Positions 9,316 through 18,468 of a stretch of 64,000 nucleotides of DNA are shown here, piece by piece. Origin of the DNA: Prevotella intermedia ATCC 25611 = DSM 20706 (GTDB lineage: Bacteria > Bacteroidota > Bacteroidia > Bacteroidales > Bacteroidaceae); contig NZ_CP019301.1 in the NCBI RefSeq assembly GCF_001953955.1, forward strand, positions 124,001 through 188,000, in the 5' to 3' direction. The first letter of the stretch is position 1, and each line of letters begins with the position of its first letter. The notes under the pieces were generated by a model that saw only the letters and a list, made by a program, of their open reading frames with translations, did no database searches and was not told the DNA's origin. A program made the translations under genes and the position numbers.

Positions 9316-10362
9316 ACGCGAGTTCGGGTTAAGAATGTCCTTGTAAAAGTTGGAAATCTCGTTAGTTTTTTGTAACTTTATAGTTGTAAATCAATAACTT
9401 ACAAAACAGCCAAGCAATGATTACCAAAGACAAAGTTACGGAAATATTCTGTATTATTGATGAGTTTGACAAGAATTTGAATGTTGAACTGAGTAAAAAC
9501 CTATGTTTACCATCTTATAACAGCAATGGAAAACGTTGCAGGAATCGTAAGGGAAGGCTTTCTGAGAGTGAAATCATGACAATCCTTGTGTGCTATCACT
9601 TCGGTACATATCGTAATTTCAAGGAGTATTATCAGAACTGTATCCGTGGGTGGCTCAGGCATGAATTCCCTGCTGCCGTCTCCTATAACCGTTTTGTGGA
9701 ACTCACGCCCCGTGTGTTCCTCAAGATGATGTTGTTCATGAAGCTCCATGCCTTCGGCAGGTGTACAGGCATAACGTTCGTTGACAGCACGATGATTCCT
9801 GTATGTCACAATGTAAGACGGAATTTCAACAAGGTCTTTGCCGGTCTTGCCAAGAACGGCAAGGGTACCATGGGCTGGTGTCATGGATTCAAGCTGCATC
9901 TGCTCTGCAATGATTCCGGTGAAGTGATAACATTCTGTCTTACAGGGGAAAACGTAGATGACAGGGACAGTAGAGTGTGGTCGGTGTTTGCAAAGGTTCT
10001 CTATGGAAAGGTATTTGCTGACAGAGGATACATCAAACAGGAACTCTTCGAGAGTCTGTTCAGTCAAGGTATCGGGCTCGTTCATGGACTTAAAGCAAGA
10101 ATGAAGAATAAGCTTATGCCTGTATGGGACAAGATTATGATGAGAAAAAGATACATCATCGAGTGCATTAATGAACTGCTAAAGAACAAGGCGAACCTTG
10201 TACACTCACGACACCGGTCAATACATAACTTTATCATGAACTTATGTTCTGCCCTTACGGCGTATTGCTTTTATGAGAATAAGCCAGAGGCACTGCCGGT
10301 ATATGTAGAAAATTCAAGACAGTTAGAACTATTTGCATAATAAACTTATCCCGAACTGGCGT
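9316..10362 (+). mobile_element. Intact IS982-family insertion sequence
   Basis: The element is about 1.05 kb with 18-bp terminal inverted repeats: left ACGCGAGTTCGGGTTAAG (9316-9333) and right, read inward, ACGCCAGTTCGGGATAAG (10345-10362), 16 of 18 matching. It holds one uninterrupted transposase gene. No convincing target duplication is visible: the left flank is a TATATATAT run and the right flank AGAGTTTCT. The right end abuts a fragment of the dispersed modular element. Confidence 0.88.
9417..10340 (+). CDS. IS982-family transposase
   Basis: The 307-aa protein is a DDE transposase of the IS982 family. Diagnostic segments are FGTYRNFKEYYQ, AVSYNRFVEL, ITFVDST with the first acidic residue, GLAKNGKGTMGWCHGFKLHL, GNVDDRD with the second, VFADRGYIKQELFE, and a final IIECINELLKN with the glutamate. 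The frame is complete and lies inside matching inverted repeats, so the element may still be mobile. Confidence 0.93.
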   Translation: MITKDKVTEIFCIIDEFDKNLNVELSKNLCLPSYNSNGKRCRNRKGRLSESEIMTILVCYHFGTYRNFKEYYQNCIRGWLRHEFPAAVSYNRFVELTPRVFLKMMLFMKLHAFGRCTGITFVDSTMIPVCHNVRRNFNKVFAGLAKNGKGTMGWCHGFKLHLLCNDSGEVITFCLTGENVDDRDSRVWSVFAKVLYGKVFADRGYIKQELFESLFSQGIGLVHGLKARMKNKLMPVWDKIMMRKRYIIECINELLKNKANLVHSRHRSIHNFIMNLCSALTAYCFYENKPEALPVYVENSRQLELFA

Positions 10363-10460
10363 AGAGTTTCTAGAAAATTCTAGTTCTCCTAGAATTTTTA
10401 GACGAATCTACTTTTTCTTCGGTACCAGCAGCGTGATAAACCACGCCCATACATATAAAA
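10363..10460 (-). repeat. Leader fragment of the modular element next to the IS982 right end
   Basis: Directly after the IS end there is a CTAG-rich inverted-repeat stretch (TCTAGAAAATTCTAG, then CTCCTAGAATTTTTAG) and a small hairpin GCGTG-ATAAAC-CACGC. The same order appears at the leader side of copy C2 (18240-18330), where the hairpin is GCGTG-ATACTT-CACGC. The 186-bp core is missing here. It fits an element cut off by the IS or by a later deletion. Confidence 0.65.
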
Positions 10461-10542
10461 AGCTATGTTTATAAATGTGCGCCAATATAGGCTTTATGCT
10501 GTATACGGCATTCTGTTTTTACTCTCATCGGTGGCATTACAA

Positions 10543-10592
10543 ATAAAAACGCGGAACGTATAGATATTCTATCGTTCTGCGTTCTTTATTTT
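10543..10592 (-). terminator. Terminator of the BspA-like gene
   Basis: An imperfect stem ACGCGGAACGTATAGA / TCTATCGTTCTGCGT is flanked by A-rich and T-rich runs. It starts about 90 bp past the stop codon of the minus-strand leucine-rich-repeat gene. The AT flanks make it usable in both directions. Confidence 0.7.
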
Positions 10593-10678
10593 AAAGAGTT
10601 TATTATCTCCTCACTGGTTGTGTGAACTACCTCTGTGAGAGGTACAAAATATTTCTCTTTTTATAGTTTCCTCATATT

Positions 10679-13600
10679 TTACTTGATGATAACCTTGCGT
10701 CCGCCCTTAATGAAGATACCACGCTGAGGATTTGTAACACGCTGACCATTGAGGTTGTAGTAAGCGTTATCAGCGTTCTTCTCTTCTGCGTCAATCGTTA
10801 CAATGGCATTTGTAGTGTTATCGTCAGAGAAAGAGAACTCTACCTTAGAGCCTGCAGGCATTCCTTCTATCTTGGCATAAGCCTTGTGTACAGGGATAGA
10901 AACGGTGCTAGCCATAGCCTTTTTAAAGATACCTTTCTGCATTACATAGATAACCTCGTCGACTGTTGATGCCCCTACATTGCGAGGATTTACAGTAACA
11001 CCATGCATAATGTTGTTGGCAATGGTGTAGTTCTTGTCATCGTCCTCACCGATAGCGTAGTAGAAGTCGCTTGGTGTGGTTTCGTTGTCGAGAGCCTTAA
11101 GCAATACGCCTGTATAAGCAGGCACATAGCCAAAGTTACCGTTGCCAACGCCGTTCACATCTACACTTGACATTCTGATGTGGTAAGTAGAGGTTCCATA
11201 GTCACCATTGCCTGGCTTCACTTCGCCCAACTTAGCAACGAAGGCACCTATTTTAGCAGTACTCTTTTCTCTGCTGTAGATGTTGAAGTCTACGTCAAAC
11301 TCACGAGCAAACGTTCCGTACTTGTAACTGATCTTCACGTCCTTAATTTGGTAATCAATTTGTGAGGTGAAGTTGAATTTACTCGTTTCCTCCTTATCGG
11401 TATCTTTGTTGTAGACAGTCTTAGCCCACTTTTCCTTATAGGTATCGAGCGCTGACTTCTTTACATATATTGTGGTTGTTGGTGCAAACTCGCTGTAGTT
11501 AGTTCCTGTTTCGTCTAACTCGAAGCGAGTGGTACTCAACATCTCCTTGGTAGGATTGCTCTCGATGAAGAACACGCTCTTCACAGTGCTCTCGAGCTTA
11601 TTTTTGTCTTTGCTGGTGATGAAAGCCTTGGCACCAATGTACTTGACATCTTTTCTCACCACTACTTCCTGAACTTTCTCGCTTAGACCTTCGAAAGCGT
11701 AATCACCTATCAGGCTCACGTTGTAAGTCTTGCCTTCATGCTTGATACTTGTAGGCAACACAAAGGTGTGGTCTTCGCGTTTCGTGCTGAGCATATCTAC
11801 GGCGTTGTCTGACACAGCGATATATTCCTCACGACCTTCGGTGAACGACTGTCCTATGCCTTTAAACTTCTTGTAGAAAGCTTCGGCATTATATTGGCTA
11901 TAGAGTTCCTTGCGAACGTTAATGGTGATGTTCTTGAACATTTCAGGAGCCTGAGAACCATCGTCGAACGACATTGTATTCTTCGACTGATTGATGTTGT
12001 TCGGATTAATCATCTTATCGCAGAGGAAGGTAATAGTATTCAAGTTCTTGCAGAGACCGAAAGCACGTTCACCAATTGTAGTTACCTTGTTAGGAATTGT
12101 AACATTGGTAAGTTTGGTACAATCGAAGAAAGCGTAATTTCCAATCTTCACTATAGATGGAGGGAGCAATGTGAAATTGCTGTTCGCCTTTCCAGGAGGG
12201 AAGATACGAAGTTCTTTCTTGTCTTTTGACAGCAAGTAGCCGTCTACGCTTGAGTATACTTCATTCTTCTTGCTTACATTGATATCTGTCAGGTTGTCGC
12301 AATACTTAAACGCTTCAGGGTCTATCTTGGTTGTGAACTCGGTTACATCAATCTTGTTGAGAACCTTACAGCTACGGAAAGCTTCGCGTTCGATGGTCTT
12401 CACCTTCTTAGGTATGCTGATACTTGTCAAACCACAGTCGGCAAAGGCACCTGCGCCAATTTTTTCAATATCTGCATCATCATGAAACTTCACGGTGGTC
12501 ATATTCTTACAACCACTGAAAGCATTAAGTTCTATATTCTTCACTGACTTGGGGAAGTTGAATGATTCAAGTTTCTCGGCATTGGCAAAGGCATTAGACT
12601 CAATGGTTTCCAAATCGCAGCTACCCTCAATATTGAAATTCTTGAGTTTCTTATTTGTCGCAAATGCAGAGGCTTTGATTGTCTTCAGCTTCGAACCTTC
12701 AGGAATTGTGATTTTCTCTAACTCCCCACATTCGTAGAAGGCAGCAGCAATCTCGGTAATAGAAGCTGGCAAAACCACTTCTTTCAATTTATCGCAAGCT
12801 CGGAACACATCGGCTTTGAGTTCTTTAACTTTAGAAGGGGTTTGAAAATTAACAGTAACAAGTTCTTTCATATTACGGAAAGCTTCCACACCGATGGTTT
12901 CCACTGTGTTAGGAATATCCATTGATTTAAGTTTGTTTGCCCCTTGGAAGGCTTTCTGTGCTAACTCCTTAACAGTTGTTGGGATATTGTACTTTTCTCC
13001 GTCCTTAGCAGGTGGATAGAAATAGAGGATATCCTTGTTTTTAGAAAAGAGGACGCCTGCTTCGTCAGTAAAGTCAGGATTGTCTGAATGCACCTTGTAT
13101 TCTTTAAGTTTTGAACACTCCTCAAAGGCTCCTTCTTTTAATCCAGTTGTTCCAGTCCCTTTTAAGAGGGTCTTAGGTATCGTAATCGTCTCGAGCTTCT
13201 GTGGTTTGTAAAGTGCAGATACTTCCATTGTTTCCACATTATTCAAATCAAGAGAAGTCATATGTAGATTAAGCATTATTGCAAATACAGCAATCCTCTT
13301 GATGTCAGCTGGAACCTGGTAAGCCGCAGTAGTTTTTGCTCTTGGATAGCAAACCAACGTTTTCGTAACGTCATTGAACAGTACGCCATCTTCGACTCTA
13401 TAGTTTGTTGTACCACCAGCAGGCATCTCAAATTCTACCAAGTTGGTAGAAACAACAATAGAAGGGTATTTCTCTTGTACGTCTTTCAAATTCTTAGGTA
13501 GCACTATCTTCGTAAGATTGGTAATGCCGTGAAAAGCATTGACGCAAATTCTTTCCACTTCGCCGTCAACCGTATAAGTGCCAGTTGAATTTCCCTCCAT

Positions 13601-14122
13601 TACTTTTGATGGAACGCAACGAAGTTCTTTTTTGCCTTTCGTATAGAGTGCGCCTTTGTCATCAGACTCAAATACGGTATGACCAGACTCAACAGTACAC
13701 TTGGGAACCTCTTCCACCGCCGACCATGCCGTTTCTAATATTTGTGTTACACTTTTGGGAATGTTTATTTCGGTGAGTTTCGCACCCTTGAAACAATCAT
13801 TGTTTAACTTTATAATGGTTTCAGGCAATTTTACAGAGGTAACCCCAAAAGAAGTATAACCACTTTGGAAACCCACCTCGGTAACCTTGAAAGTTGTTCC
13901 CTTATTATCGTTTATCGTAGCAGGAATCTTCAACGCTCCAGTTATTTTTGTGCCCAAAAACATTAAAGAAGCGTTTTCCTTTTCTGGCACAAGAACTTTG
14001 TAGTAGGTATTACCATTATCGAACGAAACAATCTCATGGACTGTGTAAGCCCAAAGGCTTTGGGGTATTGCCATGAGCAGCAATGGTAATAATAAAAATC
14101 TAATTTTTCTCATATTTATCAT
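10679..14122 (-). CDS. BspA-like leucine-rich-repeat surface protein, 1147 aa
   Basis: The protein starts with a signal peptide (IRFLLLPLLLMAIPQSLWA). Residues from about 30 to 850 are packed with BspA/LRR_5-type repeats of about 23 residues, for example LTSISIPKKVKTIEREAFRSC and LTNVTIPNKVTTIGERAFGLC. The C-terminus (YYNLNGQRVTNPQRGIFIK, then GGRKVIIK) resembles the Prevotella type IX C-terminal sorting segment, so it is probably exported and kept at the cell surface. BspA-family proteins bind fibronectin, fibrinogen or other bacteria; the ligand here is unknown. The start could be Met1 or Met4. The leader is about 130 nt from a TAACTTTG box that lies beside the truncated IS. Confidence 0.88.
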   Translation of the reverse strand: MINMRKIRFLLLPLLLMAIPQSLWAYTVHEIVSFDNGNTYYKVLVPEKENASLMFLGTKITGALKIPATINDNKGTTFKVTEVGFQSGYTSFGVTSVKLPETIIKLNNDCFKGAKLTEINIPKSVTQILETAWSAVEEVPKCTVESGHTVFESDDKGALYTKGKKELRCVPSKVMEGNSTGTYTVDGEVERICVNAFHGITNLTKIVLPKNLKDVQEKYPSIVVSTNLVEFEMPAGGTTNYRVEDGVLFNDVTKTLVCYPRAKTTAAYQVPADIKRIAVFAIMLNLHMTSLDLNNVETMEVSALYKPQKLETITIPKTLLKGTGTTGLKEGAFEECSKLKEYKVHSDNPDFTDEAGVLFSKNKDILYFYPPAKDGEKYNIPTTVKELAQKAFQGANKLKSMDIPNTVETIGVEAFRNMKELVTVNFQTPSKVKELKADVFRACDKLKEVVLPASITEIAAAFYECGELEKITIPEGSKLKTIKASAFATNKKLKNFNIEGSCDLETIESNAFANAEKLESFNFPKSVKNIELNAFSGCKNMTTVKFHDDADIEKIGAGAFADCGLTSISIPKKVKTIEREAFRSCKVLNKIDVTEFTTKIDPEAFKYCDNLTDINVSKKNEVYSSVDGYLLSKDKKELRIFPPGKANSNFTLLPPSIVKIGNYAFFDCTKLTNVTIPNKVTTIGERAFGLCKNLNTITFLCDKMINPNNINQSKNTMSFDDGSQAPEMFKNITINVRKELYSQYNAEAFYKKFKGIGQSFTEGREEYIAVSDNAVDMLSTKREDHTFVLPTSIKHEGKTYNVSLIGDYAFEGLSEKVQEVVVRKDVKYIGAKAFITSKDKNKLESTVKSVFFIESNPTKEMLSTTRFELDETGTNYSEFAPTTTIYVKKSALDTYKEKWAKTVYNKDTDKEETSKFNFTSQIDYQIKDVKISYKYGTFAREFDVDFNIYSREKSTAKIGAFVAKLGEVKPGNGDYGTSTYHIRMSSVDVNGVGNGNFGYVPAYTGVLLKALDNETTPSDFYYAIGEDDDKNYTIANNIMHGVTVNPRNVGASTVDEVIYVMQKGIFKKAMASTVSIPVHKAYAKIEGMPAGSKVEFSFSDDNTTNAIVTIDAEEKNADNAYYNLNGQRVTNPQRGIFIKGGRKVIIK

Positions 14123-14261
14123 TTAACGTGATTAATCTTACCCTCAAGCTAATTTTGTCCATACTTACCATTGGACTACTCTTAATACTTAAATAAAGAT
14201 GAAATTCTTTCAAACTATGGTTTACCCATATTATCCTTAGTCATTGATTACATAATGTTTG

Positions 14262-14269
14262 CAAAGTTA
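14262..14269 (-). promoter_or_regulatory. -7 box (TAACTTTG) for the BspA-like gene
   Basis: The minus strand reads TTTAACTTTGCAAAC about 140 bp ahead of the start codon. The IS982 remnant begins about 65 bp further upstream, so its loss of a left end may have reshaped the region upstream of this promoter. Confidence 0.6.
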
Positions 14270-14330
14270 AACATTTTATTGAAAATAAACAAACTTTTAT
14301 TGAAAAAATACATTATTGCTATGCAAAACA

Positions 14331-15083
14331 GACTCACCGCTTCCGAGACCTCAAGTCCTTCTACTTAGGCTATATCTGCCAGCATATGCGTGGAGACTTC
14401 CCACATCGGATTTCCTACAACCGCTTCATCGAGCGTCAAGCACAGGTCGCACTGCACCTGTTGCTGTTTCTCCAGACATGTGCACTGGGCAAGTGTTCAG
14501 GCATATCCATCATTGATTCCACACCACTGTCTTCCTGCCACATCAAGCGTGAGCGGCAGCACAGGACCATGAGGGGCTGGGCGGCAAAGGGAAAGTGCAC
14601 CATGGGCTGGTTCTACGGCTTCAAGCTACATCTTGTCATCAATGACAAGGGAGAGATTATCCAGTGGAAGCTCACGCCAGGAAACGTAGATGACAGGGAA
14701 CCATTGAAGGATAAACGCTTCACCGAGAGGTTGTTTGGAAAACTCTTCGCAGACAGGGGGTATATCAGTCAGAACCTCTTTGAGATGCTCTTTGTGGACA
14801 ATATACATTTGGTGACCAAGATAAAGAAGAACATGAAGAACTCCCTGATGAGCCTGTATGATAAGTTGTTGCTCAGAAAGCGTTCTGTGATAGAGACGGT
14901 GAACGATGAACTGAAGAATGTGTGTCAGATAGAACACACCAGACATCGCTCTTTTGATAACTTTGCAACAAATCTGATAGCAGGAATCATTGCATACAAT
15001 CTGTTGCCAAAGAAGCCAGAAATGAACATAGAGATAATTGATAAAAGCAGGATAATTGCATAGAGCTTATATCGAACTCACGT
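14331..15083 (+). mobile_element. IS982-family element remnant, left end lost
   Basis: Only the right two thirds of a second IS982-type element remains. The right inverted repeat, read inward, is ACGTGAGTTCGATATAAG (15066-15083), similar to that of the intact IS but not identical. The left terminus and the first ~70 transposase codons are gone. Sequence right of the repeat continues as the 3' end of a modular element copy. Confidence 0.82.
14335..15063 (+). pseudogene. 5'-truncated IS982-family transposase
   Basis: Homology starts at about 14335 with HRFRDLKSFYLGYICQHM and runs through ISYNRFIERQ, GISIIDSTPLSSCHIK, GWAAKGKCTMGWFYGFKLHL, NVDDREP, LFADRGYISQ and ETVNDELKN to a normal stop. The N-terminal helical domain and the start codon are missing. 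An internal ATG at 14386 could begin a 225-aa product but it would lack DNA-binding residues. The protein is clearly a different IS982 subfamily member from the intact one at 9417, not a copy of it. Confidence 0.85.
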
Positions 15084-15087
15084 TAAA

Positions 15088-15137
15088 TGAGTTACACAAC
15101 AGGAACGTCTGTGAAAAATGTTTACACGCTTTTCCCC
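15088..15137 (+). repeat. Fragment of the modular element (3' end) beside the IS remnant
   Basis: The stretch GTTACACAACAGGAACG followed by CTGTGAAAAATGTTTACACG matches the last ~45 bases of the 186-bp element in plus orientation. It starts right after the IS982 right inverted repeat, as expected if the IS had landed inside an element copy. Confidence 0.6.
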
Positions 15138-15220
15138 TTTCTCTTCTTTATTGGAAGGCTTATAGTAAGGTGTTTGTTAAAACTTTTCGCTTATGTTTTT
15201 GCCATGTAAACTTTAATGTT

Positions 15221-15228
15221 TATCTTTG
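15221..15228 (+). promoter_or_regulatory. -7 box (TATCTTTG) for the four-helix-bundle gene
   Basis: An exact TAnnTTTG match lies 45 bp ahead of ATG 15274. It overlaps the region where an upstream alternative start would be, which favours the ATG at 15274. Confidence 0.6.
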
Positions 15229-15273
15229 CAGGAGTGGGCTGAAAAGGAAGTAAAGCCATACTTTGCAATTACT

Positions 15274-15942
15274 ATGAAAGAACAACAAGATGATAAACAG
15301 GGGGCACAGAAAGGCGTTTTGCGGCAGAGTGTGCCCTACAACAAACTATTTTTCTATCAAAAGGCAGATGCCATATACCAACTGACGTATGTATTTTGTC
15401 AGCGTTTTCTGCCCAAATATGGCGACCGTACAGTAGACCAAATGGTGCAGGCCGCACGTTCGGGCAAGCAAAACATTGTAGAAGGAATAGAAGACGGCAG
15501 CACTTCGACAGAGATGGAGCTCAAGCTGCTCAACGTGGCTCGCAGTTCGCTGCAGGAGTTGCGCGAAGACTATGACGACTATCTGCACACGCGTTGTCTT
15601 ACACGATGGACGCCTGAGCATTCGCGCTACAATGCTATGCTCGATTTCTGCAAGCGGCACAACAAGGCGGGAGATTATCTGTTGTACGCCAATAAGTGGA
15701 CAGCCGAGGAGTTTTGCAATACGTTGCTTACGCTCTGCCACATAACAGACAAGATGATGTGCAGCTATCTTGCTCGTTTAGAAAAGCAGTTTGTGGAGCA
15801 GGGAGGCATTAAGGAGCGTATGTATGCTGCCCGCACGGGGTATAGGAAAGCGCAAGAGGAACTGCTGAAAAGGCTGCAAGCCGAGAATGTGCAGCTGAAA
15901 GCAGAGGTGGAAAAACTGAAGGCAGAGTTGGCGAAGCGGTAG
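15274..15942 (+). CDS. Four-helix-bundle protein with C-terminal coiled-coil suffix
   Basis: The 222-aa protein belongs to the group related to 23S rRNA intervening-sequence proteins. The core reads FFYQKADAIYQLTYVFCQRF, DQMVQAARSGKQNIVEGIEDG and MELKLLNVARSSLQELREDY, which is the IVP-type helical bundle. The C-terminal 50 residues form a heptad-like helix (LLKRLQAENVQLKAEVEKL), the suffix seen in Bacteroidota members. Function is unknown; the relatives are pentamer-forming and suspected to bind nucleic acid. It stands alone between an IS remnant and a bidirectional hairpin. Confidence 0.75.
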   Translation: MKEQQDDKQGAQKGVLRQSVPYNKLFFYQKADAIYQLTYVFCQRFLPKYGDRTVDQMVQAARSGKQNIVEGIEDGSTSTEMELKLLNVARSSLQELREDYDDYLHTRCLTRWTPEHSRYNAMLDFCKRHNKAGDYLLYANKWTAEEFCNTLLTLCHITDKMMCSYLARLEKQFVEQGGIKERMYAARTGYRKAQEELLKRLQAENVQLKAEVEKLKAELAKR

Positions 15943-15981
15943 GGGTAGGTTGCTTTAGGGCTGATAGGGGTTTATAGAGGC

Positions 15982-16013
15982 TTTAGAACTCCTAGAAAGA
16001 CTAGGAATTCTAA
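15982..16013. terminator. Palindromic hairpin between convergent genes
   Basis: TTTAGAA-c-TCCTAG pairs with CTAGGA-a-TTCTAAA across a 5-nt loop. It lies between the stop codons of two convergent genes and could end transcription from both sides. Its CTAG content resembles the leader of the modular element. Confidence 0.5.
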
Positions 16014-16027
16014 AAGCTTTAAAGCAT

Positions 16028-17188
16028 TTACCGCTGCTTCGCCTTCCTTGCATATTCAAAGAGCGAAGAGGGTAGGTGGCAATACCCTGTGGGATTTTTC
16101 TCAAGATAGTCTTGGTGGTATTCCTCGGCAGGGTAGAAGTTCTTGAGCGGAAGGAGTTCCACTTCGAGGGGCACAGAGTGCTTGCGCTCTTCTGCATCGA
16201 ACACCTTTTTAATGATAGCACGGTCGGCAGGGTCGGTGTAGTAGACCCCTGTGCGATATTGCGAGCCGCGGTCGTTGCCCTGCTGATTGTGGCTTGTAGG
16301 GTCGATAGACACGAAGTAGAGCTTCACAAGGAAGTCTAACGAAACCACGTCGGGGTCGTACTTTATGTGTACGGCTTCGGCAAAGCCTGTGGCATCGGTG
16401 CATACTTCCTTGTAGGTGGGGTTCTTTGTGTTGCCGTTGGCATAGCCCACTTCGGTAGACAGCACGCCCTTCACCTGCTTTATGTAGTGTTCTGTGCCCC
16501 AGAAACAGCCGCCAGCCACGTATATTTCCTTCTCTCGGCGCAACAATTTGGTGTACTCTCCGTAGCCTTCCTTTTCCATTTCGGCAAGCGGAACGAAACG
16601 CAGCGACGCACTGTTGATGCAGTAGCGCAGTCCGCCCTTGTCGGAAGGACCGTCATTGAACACGTGTCCGAGGTGGGCATTGCCCGTTCGGCTCTTCACT
16701 TCGGTGCGCTGCATACCGTGCGAATTGTCGGCTTTCTCTACCACGAGACGTTTGTCGATAGGCTTCGAGAATGCAGGCCAGCCGCAGCCAGAGTCGTATT
16801 TGTCGGTAGACGAGAATAGCGGCTCGCCCGTGGTAATGTCTACATAGATGCCTGGGCGAAACTCGTTGTCGTACTGGTTGGTAAACGGTCGCTCCGTAGC
16901 CGCTTGCTGTGTAACGGCATACTGTTCGGCTGTGAGTTGGCGGCGCAGCGTTGCGTCGTCGGGTCGTGTGAATGTTCTTGTTGTCATATTGCTTTTATTG
17001 ATGATAGAGTCGCCACTTTCTTGGGTGGCCGACTTGGTGTTATTGCTGCACGATGCGCCTACGGCAGTGAAGAGCAAAGCCAGTAGAGGCAGCAGCAGAC
17101 GGAATGTTCCTGTTATCTTTCGGTACGCCATTAACGAACTGATGAATGGCGAAAATGCAGTGGTTGTGTTAAGATGTTTCTTCATCAT
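16028..17188 (-). CDS. msrAB: Fused methionine sulfoxide reductase MsrB-MsrA, exported
   Basis: One 386-aa chain carries MsrB first and MsrA second, repairing R- and S-methionine sulfoxide respectively. MsrB shows the zinc cysteine in [18 protein letters not shown] and the catalytic cysteine in [14 protein letters not shown]. MsrA shows the catalytic motif [10 protein letters not shown] (about residue 230) and HYEDYLEK-like [10 protein letters not shown]. The N-terminus has a hydrophobic segment ([19 protein letters not shown]), so it is probably periplasmic or membrane-tethered; the lipobox is weak. Met20 (17131) gives a more usual signal peptide than Met1 (17188), so the start is uncertain. 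It converges on the four-helix-bundle gene. Confidence 0.92.
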   Translation of the reverse strand: MMKKHLNTTTAFSPFISSLMAYRKITGTFRLLLPLLALLFTAVGASCSNNTKSATQESGDSIINKSNMTTRTFTRPDDATLRRQLTAEQYAVTQQAATERPFTNQYDNEFRPGIYVDITTGEPLFSSTDKYDSGCGWPAFSKPIDKRLVVEKADNSHGMQRTEVKSRTGNAHLGHVFNDGPSDKGGLRYCINSASLRFVPLAEMEKEGYGEYTKLLRREKEIYVAGGCFWGTEHYIKQVKGVLSTEVGYANGNTKNPTYKEVCTDATGFAEAVHIKYDPDVVSLDFLVKLYFVSIDPTSHNQQGNDRGSQYRTGVYYTDPADRAIIKKVFDAEERKHSVPLEVELLPLKNFYPAEEYHQDYLEKNPTGYCHLPSSLFEYARKAKQR

Positions 17189-17355
17189 AATTCTATTAGT
17201 TTTATTGTTTTACTTTGCTAAAGTAGCAAAAAACATTCGTTCTGCCGTTACTTCTTTATTTTATTTAACAAAAAGAATTGTAAAGGAAACAGTGGGCTAG
17301 ACAGAAAAAGTTGTAAAAATTCTATTTATTGTTTGGCGTGTTCGCAATAAATAAC

Positions 17356-17363
17356 TATATTTG
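17356..17363 (+). promoter_or_regulatory. -7 box (TATATTTG) for ferritin
   Basis: TATATTTGC lies 52 bp ahead of the ferritin ATG, an exact match to TAnnTTTG. Confidence 0.6.
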
Positions 17364-17415
17364 CAATATGAAAATCCGACAATAACGTCGGCAATAGTAA
17401 ACAAGATTTGTAATT

Positions 17416-17901
17416 ATGGACATTAACAAAACAATGCAAGATGCATTCAACAAGCAGATTGAAGCCGAACTTTGGTCGTCTAATCTCTATTTAGGTATGG
17501 CTTTTTGGTTCAAGAAAGAGGGCTGGAACGGTTTTGCAAACTGGTTGTTCAAGCAGGCAGACGAAGAAAGAGAGCACGCACTCGATATGGCAAACTATCT
17601 GGTAACTCGTGGCGGTGTGCCTACAATGAGTGCAATTCCTGCTGTAAAGAACGATTGGAAAGATGCCAAGGAGGTGTTCGAGGCTGTGTTGAAGCACGAA
17701 CAGCACGTTACCGACCTTATCAACAAGTTGGCAGATGTTGCTGACGAGGAGAAAGACCGTGCATCGCAGAACTTCGTAGCGAAGTATATCGACGAACAGG
17801 TAGAGGAAGAGAAGAACGTACGAGACATTCTCTTGCTCTTCAAGCAAATGCCAATGCACACACTCGCACACATCGACCGCAAGGTTGGCGAGCGCGAATA
17901 G
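17416..17901 (+). CDS. ftnA: Bacterial non-heme ferritin
   Basis: The 161-aa protein stores iron in a 24-subunit shell. The ferroxidase site is recognisable: glutamate in QIEAELWSS (helix A), the EEREHALDM motif in helix B with its Glu and His, a glutamate in LKHEQHVTDLI, and VEEEKNVRD in helix D. Length matches prokaryotic ferritins, and there is no heme-binding methionine pattern of bacterioferritin visible. It is transcribed alone, with a -7 box before it and an intrinsic terminator after it. Ferritin in this group commonly serves iron storage and oxidative-stress survival. Confidence 0.94.
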   Translation: MDINKTMQDAFNKQIEAELWSSNLYLGMAFWFKKEGWNGFANWLFKQADEEREHALDMANYLVTRGGVPTMSAIPAVKNDWKDAKEVFEAVLKHEQHVTDLINKLADVADEEKDRASQNFVAKYIDEQVEEEKNVRDILLLFKQMPMHTLAHIDRKVGERE

Positions 17902-17932
17902 GCAAGGCAATCATAAGCAATTTTTTGTTTTT

Positions 17933-17965
17933 AGGGGACTGTCCGCAAGGGTAGTCCCCTTTTTT
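17933..17965 (+). terminator. Intrinsic terminator of ferritin gene
   Basis: AGGGGACT pairs with AGTCCCCT and is followed by a T-run. It lies about 30 bp past the stop codon. Confidence 0.85.
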
Positions 17966-18024
17966 GGCACTGCAGAAACTTAATGGAACAGTCTTCTTTA
18001 GGAACGAAAGGAAAGCCGTAAAGC

Positions 18025-18330
18025 TGTAAATATTTTTCGCAAGCGTAGCTGTTGTGTAACTATCTTGTTATCAATGCTTTGCAAAACCTATTGTTTTGCG
18101 TTCCAAAAGCGGCTGTTTTGCACGGTAAAAGCGTAGGTTTTGCAGCGCAAAAGAGCCGCTTTCGCAATGCCAAATCGAAATTAGCGTTTTTCAAAGAAAT
18201 TATCTTTACAAAATTAAGGCTGTTTCTATTTGTTGGTTTAAAGTTCTAGGTATTTTAGGGAAACTAGAATTTCTATATGAAACTTTATTTTTTCAGCTGT
18301 GCCAGCAGCGTGATACTTCACGCCTCTATA
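18025..18330 (-). repeat. Modular palindromic element, copy C2 (slots A*, B', A') with leader
   Basis: The 186-bp core is at 18025-18210 on the minus strand. Slot 1 carries the variant A* (arm ends CTTTTGC in place of GTTTTGC), slot 2 is B' and slot 3 is A', so slot 1 pairs with slot 3 with one mismatch. The leader follows at 18211-18330 with CTAG-type inverted repeats and the GCGTG-ATACTT-CACGC hairpin. It lies between the ferritin terminator and the mrp promoter and is the only full copy in minus orientation. Confidence 0.9.
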
Positions 18331-18430
18331 CACCCAATCGTCTTGTTGCGTGGGTATCAACGGCGCACTGAAAAACCACTCCCCGAAAATATCGGCTACG
18401 TTATTCCTTTGCAACTTCGAGTTTTTTCAG

Positions 18431-18438
18431 TAACTTTG
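18431..18438 (+). promoter_or_regulatory. -7 box (TAACTTTG) for mrp
   Basis: TAACTTTGC lies 30 bp ahead of ATG 18469. It shows that the start is the ATG at 18469 and not a codon further upstream inside the element leader. Confidence 0.65.
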
Positions 18439-18468
18439 CAAGCACTATACAATATAAACAAGGTAAAT

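Noticed and set aside
9307..10371. Target-site duplication of the intact IS982 element
   Set aside because: The flanks TATATATAT and AGAGTTTCT do not match, so no duplication can be claimed.
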